Assembly: GCF_964340395.1 (NCBI RefSeq)
Contig: NC_135552.1
Span: forward strand, 19,201,681-19,217,180
DNA from: Glandiceps talaboti
Taxonomy: Eukaryota > Hemichordata > Enteropneusta > Spengelidae
Length of the DNA: 15,500 nucleotides
Reading direction: 5' to 3'
The position numbers and the translations under genes were made by a program. Positions 1 through 7,948 of this stretch are shown in pieces (within the stretch, counting starts at the first letter, position 1; every line of letters starts with the position of its first letter). A model generated the notes under the pieces. It ran no database searches, was not told the origin of the DNA, and was given only the letters and a program-made list of their open reading frames with translations.

Positions 1-1467
1 AACGTAGCTTCATTATTGTCCCTGAAAGTGGTAACTGTACGTGTACTTTGAAACGATTCAGTCTGGTGTGATTCGAAAATCACTCCAGTATTAAATCATG
101 TCGGCTATTAGTGCACTATTCCTTTGCGATTTTGTAAATTCTCAGAGAATGTCTGGTACATACCAACGCTTTCAGAACGAGGTTTTTTTTTCTAGTTTAA
201 GTATTTAAGAGTGTGTCTTCGTTATATATGTCGTAAAACTGATCGCCTAAACTGTCTATTTAACTGATATGTTATTGTCCCCTTTAACAATGAAGGTTTT
301 ATTTGATGATGCACACACAACTGTTGGCAACAAACATGGCGGAGATAAATGACGACCATACACTCTCTATTCCAACACTATGTTGAATTCTTCTGTATAC
401 AAAGACCAAATTGCAATCACGTTCTCAGAGTGTACGTTTTTGGATTTGAAGGAGTCTGCTGTTATTATGGCGGTTTAGTAATTTGATGTCAATCTTGTAA
501 ACATGCTAACCATAGATTGACGGTTTTGCCAATGGCGTTTACATGACTAGGCGGTGATCATGAATACACAATAAACCTCAATCGATACAAAGACACATAA
601 AATAGTTGTCTTGGGGGGTAGCAGGACCATTGAACCGGAATAAATCAAACTGCAGCTGTAAAGTTAGATATCGCAACAAGCAAAATGGTGCTGAGTTGAA
701 TAGAATATGTTATAAATGCACACACCTAAGGGTGTACATTGCCAAGACTATTTACTACTAAATCAGATATATATGTATTTTCCTTCCTTCATGAGTTTAT
801 CCTGATAATGACGAACCACCTTGGTCAAACTCGGCCAAAGCTAAACTTGGCACCAATACAAGACTGATCACACGGCATTTTACTAACATCATACGTCTAG
901 TTACTCTTACAAAACACCTATAGCCAACTAACGTTCTCCGGGCGTTCTCGTGTTTATCAAATTCCCCGTTTCAATATTTTATACAATTGTGTTTATACAT
1001 GATTCAGTAATCGGGTGTAAAAAATCTTCCATGGCGTAGCCAATCACTTTTACTTCCAAACATCATTAGTCCATCATCTACAACAAAATTGTAGCTCAAT
1101 CTTTTCTTGCGTTGTATTGTCATGTAGTGGGTTGTGCAGCCCGCCTTCAAGTCGTTGTGAACATAGTTCCAAATCTTTTGAACCTACTGGTATGGATGTA
1201 CGTATGGATAGTCTGTAACACAACTGGCAATCAGTAAAAATCAACCACTGTCTATTTTCATAATCATGATGAATGGAACAAAGTCTACTACTTTGTCTAA
1301 CAGCTCAGCAATATTTTTTTACAAAATAATTTTTACAAAAAAGATTTTGTGTTAGAAAATACAAAGGGTCATCCATCTATGATGGAATAATGATTTGTAA
1401 GTTTACATTTCAGCTTTTCTCGCATAAAACTATTATAAATATCCACTTCGCTGTTGGATGATTTAGA
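1..1467. other. Non-coding stretch, no gene seen
   Basis: Both strands are dense in stop codons and I recognise no conserved peptide, RNA gene or mobile element here. The region lies upstream of the visible Ly6 exons and is either intergenic or part of the first intron of that gene. A short frame from ATG at 98 (19 codons ending at a possible GT donor at 156) has the right phase to join the exon at 2319, but its hydrophobic stretch is interrupted by Asp and I do not count it as a supported exon. Confidence 0.6.
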
Positions 1468-1685
1468 GACTGTCTGCGGACTAAGTCGTTACATAGATAT
1501 TGTCTGTGGACTGGGTTGTTACAGAGAGACTGTGGACTAAGTCGTTAGAGAGACTGTAGACTAAGTAATTACAGAGATACTGCGGACTAAGTCGTTAGAG
1601 AGACTGTCTGTGGACTAAGTTGTTACAGAGAGACTGTGGACTAAGTCGTTAGAGAAAGATTGTCTTTGGACTAAGTCGTCTAACG
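1468..1685. repeat. Minisatellite, about 8 units of 24-32 bp
   Basis: Tandem units share a core GGACTAAGTCGTTA with flanking GAGAGACTGT, with variants such as GTAATTACA and GTTGTTACA. Longer units carrying GACTGTCTGTGGAC alternate with shorter ones carrying GACTGTGGAC, so the array has a higher-order period of roughly 50-54 bp. The unit shows no coding frame conserved across copies. Confidence 0.85.
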
Positions 1686-2318
1686 TTATAGATGATTTAA
1701 TCAAAATCAATTTACAGCTAAGCAAAGTAACGAAGCCAGGTTGTACAAGTCTATAGGATGTAAATTCAAACGTATAAGAACATTGAAACCGATGTCATCA
1801 CCCATGCAGAACACATTATATACGAGATTAAAAAAAACCTAGGGCCAACCCTAATGATTCAACGATTCTAGATTTAAATTCCTGGTGCATACGGGCAGGT
1901 AACTGTAATGTTCTATGAACTCTCGCATACTTAATAATCGCTTGCTATAGGCAGAACTCTATTTGATAATTTCAAAGCATGCATCAATATAAGATAACAT
2001 TTGATAACTTCAAAACATCAACATCAACATTTCAATAGAAGATTTTATTGACGTTTTTCATATAAGTATTTTCATCCGATTAAAACGCTTTTTAACTCAA
2101 CTTGCACTCACTTCCATGTACCGTACTAATATACTGGTAAAACTGACATCAAAACGAGCATGCATAGAAAGGTGTGAAATTATGCTCTTGATAGCCTATA
2201 CCAATTACCTTCAGAGAGCCACCTATCCAGTTTCTGTGTCGATGAAAACTTCCACCGACAACCGACCCAGGGTGGAAGAAACTGATCAGTACCTAAAGCC
2301 CATCTTATATCTTTTCAG
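1686..2318. other. Non-coding stretch before the Ly6 exon
   Basis: No exon or repeat family is recognised. The 3' end has a pyrimidine-rich tract followed by CAG at 2316-2318, which is the splice acceptor for the Ly6 exon starting at 2319. A 78-codon frame starting at 2116 runs through this acceptor in a different frame from the Ly6 exon and has no features of a real protein. Confidence 0.6.
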
Positions 2319-2503
2319 ACGCTGTGATCGTCAGAGGAAATTCAGATTTTGAAAATATTATAGGAGATGCACTGAGTTGTTATAAATGTGCTGGGCACGA
2401 CGATTCTTCAATTTCTGCTTGTATGAACGATCCGGAAAAATTTGCAGAACAAGAACGATGCCCCGATGAAGTTGCCAATGTGACAGTGTTCCCGTCTTGT
2501 CAT
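2319..2503 (+). CDS. Ly6 gene, internal exon (N-terminal half of domain)
   Basis: The acceptor is TTTTCAG ending at 2318 and the donor is GTGAGT at 2504. The exon is 185 nt: two bases complete a split codon, then 61 codons follow and end in phase 0 after Cys-His. It carries five cysteines (LSCYKC, SAC, ERC, PSC). The residues before the first cysteine (AVIVRGNSDFENIIGDA) are unusually long for the start of a mature Ly6 domain and may include part of a propeptide. Confidence 0.88.
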
Positions 2504-2528
2504 GTGAGTATATCGTAGTATCCTAGCC

Positions 2529-2559
<31 letters not shown>

Positions 2560-3884
2560 ATGTATGTCTGTTTGTCTGCCTGCGTATGTATGTATGTATG
2601 TATGTATGTATGTATGTATGTATGTATGTATGTATGTATGTATGTATGTATGTATGTATGTATGTATGTATGTCGTTCTCTCCTTTCCTCCCTTTTTATA
2701 ACAGAAGGTTCAAGCTTCATTTGCAATTGGGGTTCACTCTAGCTTAACTCACCCTATAATCATCTTTATGTCTACGGTGATAGCTGTCTCAGTACCGACA
2801 GAAACTATGAACGAACGTATAGTGGGCGATGCAATGTATACGAAAGAAAGTCTTACGAATTAACGTCACCAAGTTTACAAAATTCTGCCATATTTATGAA
2901 TATCTGAAGTAAATTTATCATCAAATTTGTCGATATATATATAATTTATATTGATATCGCCATCGTAGATATACCAAGTGTGACTTGGCATCTTGTGAAA
3001 GAGAATACAGTATATATAGTTCAAACTTTAATTACTGAGATTGCGTCCATATTTTGTGTAAATCTGTTCAAAACCATAGCTACATACACGCTCTGTATAT
3101 ATCTCCTAATATCTACGATCAGATCACAGTGGGTTGAATACTGCTCATTTGAGATATAGTGCAATTCATAAACACTACAACATGACATCTTTTAACTGTT
3201 GATATGGCTTGTTGAAAACCGTCTTGGCAAATTTTCACAATGTCGTCAACTTATCCTTGCCCTTTTAGTTATTTTATATTCGCAGTATTCTTCGTGATTG
3301 ACAGAGATTTATCGGTAGTAATAACATATAGTGTACCATACGTTTTCCCTCGATACACAGTACATATTCGAATTCACAATGTCAAATGAACATAAATCAT
3401 TCTTAAATAAACTGACAGCAAATGATTTATTTCGCCCTTGTCCACTTTATCTTACCGTTCCCTATTAAAATACAGACGTATTGTCCCATCGGATACATGC
3501 ATAGTAGTACTCAGCTATCAGCCTATGTATATAATCTCTACGTATCTATGCTCAATACAAAGTGCTGTGTGTTTTTTTTAGCTTTCTAGCACTGTTACAA
3601 CTTGTAAAACGTGTTCTTTATTTATAGATAATATCACAAGATTGAGAACTGTTCATTTTCTAAAATACATGTGTCACGATGCGTCAACAGTTTGTGCTGT
3701 GTTATTTGTTATCATCACACTATCGCTCACGCAGTCGTTGTCATGACAACGAATATGTATGCCCGAATGATTGCATTGACTATCTTTTTTTAAATGACAA
3801 CGTATGCCCTTTAACGATCACCTTGTTTTGACAACGGAAAATATCTGAAACAATCTGCATTATTTGTGTAATACACGTATTTGT

Positions 3885-3930
<46 letters not shown>

Positions 3931-4014
3931 TGTGTTTGTGTGTGTGTGTATGTATGTATGTATGTATGTATGTATGTATGTATGTATGTATGTATGTATG
4001 TATGTATGTATGTA

Positions 4015-4051
<37 letters not shown>

Positions 4052-4430
4052 GTGTGTGTGTGTGTGTCAAGTGTCATTATACATGCGACTCGTAAGGTAT
4101 GCATGCCTATATATATGACATGTTCATCACAGTATACGTACATGTATATGTGTTAAATGGTTTGTCATATTTTTCATATATTTACAGAAAACTAAACAGA
4201 CTGCAGCCGGAAAAGTGACCAGCTTTACAAGGGGTTGTCTGTATCATTATAATTGTTCCGAGATTATGAGTTGTGAAAATATCAACCAAACCGGAGTATG
4301 CACCTCATGCTGCGATGATAACAGACTGTGTAATGCCGCGTCATCAGTGCAGCATCAATGGTTCGTCATGGCAACGTCTACAATTCTCTCTTTTGGGGTG
4401 ATCATGCTGCTCCCGATACGTCAACGATGA
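2319..4430 (+). CDS. Ly6/uPAR (three-finger) domain protein, 5' exon missing
   Basis: Joined exons 2319-2503 and 4188-4430 encode 141 residues of a Ly6/uPAR-type protein. The start LSCYKC and the end CTSCCDDNRLCN are the hallmarks of this fold: LxCxxC on the first strand and CC...CN at the end. I count 12 cysteines, two more than the classic ten, and N-glycosylation sequons NVT, NCS and NQT. After the final CN there is a short small-residue stretch (AASS) and a hydrophobic tail of about 18 residues (from WFVM to MLLP), as expected for a GPI-anchor signal, but it ends in basic RQR, so a transmembrane end is possible. No in-frame ATG precedes the first cysteine, so the start codon and signal peptide lie in an upstream exon joined in phase 1. 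Expected location is the outer cell surface or outside the cell. The ligand is unknown; such proteins modulate receptors, channels or complement in other animals. Confidence 0.9.
2528..2672. repeat. Microsatellite (TGTC)n then (TATG)n
   Basis: About eight TCTG/TGTC units at 2528-2559 are followed by an interrupted stretch and then about 22 uninterrupted TATG units at 2585-2672. Frames through it code only for Met-Tyr-Val-Cys or Thr-Tyr-Ile-His repeats, which are artefacts of the repeat. Confidence 0.97.
3736..3751. promoter_or_regulatory. Perfect 16-bp palindrome, RFX X-box-like
   Basis: CGTTGTCATGACAACG is its own reverse complement. Its inner 14 bases GTTGTCATGACAAC fit the X-box consensus RYYNYYATRRNRAC bound by RFX transcription factors as a dimer. 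It lies in the Ly6 intron. The match is seen in sequence; binding is an inference. Confidence 0.4.
3887..4068. repeat. Microsatellite (TG)n and (TATG)n
   Basis: A TG tract with a few T insertions (3887-3949) passes into about 16 TATG units, then alternates TG and TATG blocks up to 4068. It shares the TATG unit with the block 1.2 kb upstream in the same intron. All open frames over it are repeat artefacts. Confidence 0.97.
4188..4430 (+). CDS. Ly6 gene, terminal coding exon
   Basis: The acceptor is ATTTACAG ending at 4187. The exon begins in phase 0 (Lys-Thr-Lys) and runs 80 codons to TGA at 4428-4430. It carries the second half of the three-finger fold with seven cysteines (RGC, YNC, MSC, VC, SCC, LCN), two N-glycosylation sequons and the hydrophobic C-terminal tail. 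Confidence 0.92.
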   Translation, partial: KTKQTAAGKVTSFTRGCLYHYNCSEIMSCENINQTGVCTSCCDDNRLCNAASSVQHQWFVMATSTILSFGVIMLLPIRQR

Positions 4431-6159
4431 ATTCGTCGTCATTGATGTGTGTGCACGATAGTCAAATTAAACAGTACTTAAGGTTATGTATGAACTGAGT
4501 GGGTATCGTACATTGTGCAAAAAAAAATAATGTATACGGTCGAATACAACAACACGCGTATGGTTGATGGACAAATAGTATTATAACCATTCCTGTGTAC
4601 TTGTAGTCTATATTAAAGTAGAAAGCAAATGGCAATCGCTTTACTTACAACTCAAATCATGAAAAAAGAGACAATGTCGTATGTTCAGAATGACCGGCAA
4701 TTAAAATTACAATGCAAATATGGCAATCACATATTGGGTAGTAGAGTAAGGAACATACAGCACAAACCACGTTATTCACACTATTCCTTTATTTCGGGAC
4801 TAATATACACTTGACTGTGAGAATATGAAAAACACTGAATTTTTTAATTATGTATATTGTATATTTATACACGTTTTAAAAGGTTACATGATATATAATG
4901 TTAAAGCGGCGAAGTTGTTACGATATTTAGATGTAATCACAGTCTTTGTCAGACTGATTTATTAAACCGTTTAGTCAATCTATCATTTACCGTCCACACT
5001 ATCTACTGCTAAAATAGAGCACCTTCTTTCCTCTTTCAAATAAAGTTTCACGAGAAAGCTAAATATAATCCGATTTGCTTGCATGTCCATGGTTTTATTT
5101 CGAGGCAAAAATGTCGCTAAAAATGTTTGCAGGTTTTACGTACCTTCATCGATTCTCCATAGCCCATTATATACCGGGGTTATATAATGTCTATTTGGTC
5201 GTCTAAACTGATGTAATATTCAGTGAATATTTAGAAACATTAATTCCCACCGTTCCTATCTAGTTTCAAATACTACAAAAGCAGTTAAACTTTATGTAAC
5301 TATTTATCACAATTTAAACGACGTTGTTAGCATTTTACCTGTAGAATCTCTCAAGCATTATTGTATGGGTGTTATTTTAGACACCCCGTGTACTATATAC
5401 AGGTGTTATTTTTTACATTGTTGAGTACGAGTATCGTTTCGGTATAATCTGTCTAGAACTGCAGACAAATCTTGTGTACGTATTAAACAATGTAAATCAA
5501 TGTATTTAGAGAATACAATGGATAATATTTTTATATCGAAATAAACCGTTTTAGTTAATTATTAATATCAAAACGACTGTCATTTTTATTTCAAGCGTAA
5601 ATGTGTTGGAGAAGTGACCCCAGTTGGCGTTGAAATATAGCTATGATAGTGAACATGTGAATATGGCAAACAGTCTATGCATTATTCAAACATACTCTCA
5701 TGCCAATCCCATTAGAACAGGACGATAAGATTGGATGTGATCATCCGCGCGGAAAACAACCGATCCTAAAGAAAGGTCTTCTCTGTACACACTGACACAA
5801 CTTATAGTTCTCCCCTGGGAGTTCTCTCTACACTGTCTGACAGTCACTATCGACCAACACAGTACAACCAGTACATCATTCACTATATGTGTACAGTCAC
5901 TGGATTGAGCATACAAAGTGAATATGAAAAGGAGCAACTGTTGACAGTCTAGCCAATCATACAACTGCAATCAATCGAGCATGTCCATACAGTTAATATA
6001 AAATAACTAATTTGCATACTGTCATGCAACTGCCAGCAATCAAATATATTGATCAATACTTTCGCATTTGACTCTGATGAGATGGAACGGATGGATGGAA
6101 TGTACGGATATCTAAGCACAATCTGAACATTATCATAACACACCACAACAGAACACAAC
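4431..6159. other. 3' flank of Ly6 and intergenic, no gene seen
   Basis: AT-rich sequence holding the Ly6 3' UTR of unknown length. Frames at 4629-4814 (+) and 5698-5970 and 5949-6203 (-) are short, have no recognised domain, and the last runs into a minisatellite. I see no RNA gene or clear repeat family. Confidence 0.55.
4466..4471 (+). other. Possible polyadenylation signal ATTAAA (Ly6)
   Basis: ATTAAA occurs 36 bases after the Ly6 stop codon, which would give a very short 3' UTR. Further candidates downstream are ATTAAA near 4613 and AATAAA at 5039-5044. The sequence alone does not decide which is used. Confidence 0.25.
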
Positions 6160-6327
6160 ACAATGCTAACAATCAAACACATCACATTCCTAGCATTAAA
6201 CATGCAACAGTGCTAGCATCCACACTCATCACAGTGCTAGCAATCAAACACATCACAACACTGGCAATCAAACACGTTACGATGCTAGCACTCAAACACA
6301 TCACAACACTATTAACAAAACATAACC
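6160..6327. repeat. Minisatellite, about 7 units of 24 bp
   Basis: The tandem unit resembles AGTGCTAGCAATCAAACACATCAC. Seven diverged copies run from 6160 to 6327, for example GATGCTAGCACTCAAACACATCAC near 6272. The copies best preserve GCTAGCA and CAAACACATCAC. Confidence 0.85.
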
Positions 6328-6523
6328 ACTAGCTAGGTACTAGGTACTTCGCTGGGCAATGGGTGTACCCTAGCACATTCAAATTACAAGCAAAAACATT
6401 TACAAAAATTCAAAAACTAGGGGTCAGAAATGTACATTTCAGCCATGAACTAAAGGTCAAATAATTGTCTTCTGACATAAAAAAAGGGGCTGTTATTTTA
6501 AGTATACATGTATTTAACTGAGT

Positions 6524-6881
6524 TGCCATATGGACGAGAATTGGGTTTTTATTTTAGATGTTTAATTTATTAAACAATTCGATCATGGTGTCCTACTTGA
6601 AAAATCAATGTAAAAACAACATAAACTAAATCTGTGTTTGCCACTTTCAAACATTTTTACACATTTTTTGGCATTTTGCAATGTATTAATAATACATGTT
6701 TGTTAATGTACGTACAATAACAAATGTTTTTCACATTATTATGCTTTTGCAATTCATTGAACTACAAACAAGGACTTGATATATGTTGTGTCACATTGAT
6801 TTTTCAAGTAGGAAGCCATGATAAAATTGTTGTTACAAATCCAAAATCCAAAATAAATACCCAATCCACATCCATATGGCC
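6524..6881. mobile_element. Foldback (MITE-like) element, arms about 88 bp
   Basis: The left arm (6524-6611) begins TGCCATATGGA and contains TCCTACTTGAAAAATCAATG. The right arm (6793-6881) contains its reverse complement, including ACATTGATTTTTCAAGTAGG, and ends in TCCATATGGCCA. The inner 30 bp match at all but two positions and the outer part is more diverged, with shared TTGGGT and TTTATTTT blocks. There is no transposase frame inside, so this would be a non-autonomous element. I could not identify a clean target-site duplication. Confidence 0.75.
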
Positions 6882-7401
6882 ACTCTAAATCATTTCATTG
6901 TATCATTCATATATCATGTGACATGAATACAAAGAGACTGAGTCTACCCATAGTAAGCAATGGTTAAGTATCATTGCTTTTACTATTAAAAGTAGAACAC
7001 TACAAGACTAGTACATAGCCTAAAATATCCTCAAAAGACATAAAAACTCAGCTTATGCCCATATAAGTAATAAAAAGACGCCACAGCATTCTGATCTAGG
7101 TTTGTTTTAGTTTTCCCCAGGTGATGAATACATACCGACATGAACACATAACCTCAATGATTATAGAAGTAGACAGCCACTTTATTATTTTGTGTAATTT
7201 AAAAATAAATCTATTTATTACAGTTCTCACTATACATTCAATTTGATAAATAGTGATTGAATTGCCTGTAGTGTTAATTTAATCTAAAACTATACCTACA
7301 GCAGCCTCACTATCAGACAGACTGTCGATACTCTAATATATGTATACCTCCTGGTACATGAATTATCAGTAACCATTCTACATTTTCCATAAAATCGCAG
7401 A
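6882..7401. other. Region 3' of UNG, no gene seen
   Basis: AT-rich with no exon recognised. On the - strand, AATAAA matches near 7184-7217 could serve as UNG polyadenylation signals if its 3' UTR is about 450 bases long. ATTAAA at 7486-7481 is a nearer candidate, inside the adjacent foldback element. Confidence 0.4.
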
Positions 7402-7551
7402 CATTATAGCCTAGAATCCAGGTGATGATGATTTTGAATTTTGTTTTCCCTCTTGCCTTGCCAGATGTCATTGATTCTCCTTTAATGAAGCTAGCTAGAG
7501 GGGAAAACAAAATCTAAGATCCCTAATTGCCTGGATTCTAGGCTTGCAATG
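7402..7551. mobile_element. Short 150-bp foldback element
   Basis: The terminal inverted arms share AGCCTAGAATCCAGG and TTTTGTTTTCCC: left 7402-7452, right 7498-7551. They are separated by about 45 bp. The ends read CATTATAGCC on one side and, as reverse complement, CATTGCAAGCC on the other. The element is small and non-coding, and lies 115 bp beyond the UNG stop codon, so it is probably within the UNG 3' UTR. Confidence 0.7.
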
Positions 7552-7665
7552 TCAGTTAAGTTAACATCAGTTAGTCTAGTCTATATTATGTATAAAAAGG
7601 TGGCATCATTAACAAATGTTCATTTACATGTAAAATTTAAAAAAAATACATGAGAAAGAGTAATT

Positions 7666-7948
7666 CTAGAGAAGTGTCCAGTCTATTTCACTTTGTCCTG
7701 ATTTCTCGAGAGCATCGTTTGCTTTCAAAAAACATCCACATTTCATAAATTTATTGAGAGATAGTGGAGAAGGATGCGCCGATTCAACAACGTGGTGTTT
7801 ACTTTTATCAATTATTTTGCCTTTCTTTTGGGCAAATCCACCCCATAGAATAAAGACAATGTCTTTACAGTTATCGTTAATAATCCGGATGATGCCATCT
7901 GTAAATTTCTGCCATCCTATCTTGGAATGGGAATTGGGTTGGTGTGCT
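7666..7948 (-). CDS. UNG: UNG exon 5 (terminal)
   Basis: The acceptor is a T-tract plus CAG (7951-7949 on the - strand). The first base completes the Lys202 codon, then 93 codons run to TAG at 7668-7666. It encodes AHQPNSH, the [10 protein letters not shown] block, KHHV and the HPSPLS catalytic loop, ending in IDWTLL like the IDWKEL end of human UNG. Confidence 0.97.

Larger units (their letters stand above)
2504..4187 (+). other. Intron of the Ly6 gene
   Basis: A 1684-bp phase-0 intron runs from GTGAGT to TTTACAG. It contains two long microsatellite blocks and a palindrome fitting the RFX X-box. I see no further exon in it, and the encoded protein reads through sensibly without one. Confidence 0.8.

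Noticed and set aside
98-155. Possible first exon of the Ly6 gene (ATG at 98, donor GT at 156, phase 1)
   Set aside because: The phase fits and A is at -3, but the hydrophobic stretch MSAISALFLCDFV is short and broken by Asp, and the intron would be 2.2 kb. Not enough to call; the true exon may lie left of the window.
336-473. Two ATGGCGG motifs (336-342, 467-473) resembling YY1 sites or start contexts
   Set aside because: The frames from them close within a few codons to about 16 codons, and isolated 7-mers are expected by chance.
2523-2742. Open frames rich in Tyr-Ile-His-Thr or Met-Tyr-Val-Cys on both strands
   Set aside because: They are translations of the (TATG)n microsatellite; the same applies to all frames at 3780-4156.
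5698-6203. Two overlapping - strand frames of 84-90 codons
   Set aside because: No recognised motif; the second overlaps the start of the 24-bp minisatellite. A hydrophobic start in the second frame (CLIVSIVLCSVVVC) looks signal-like but the rest shows no family pattern.
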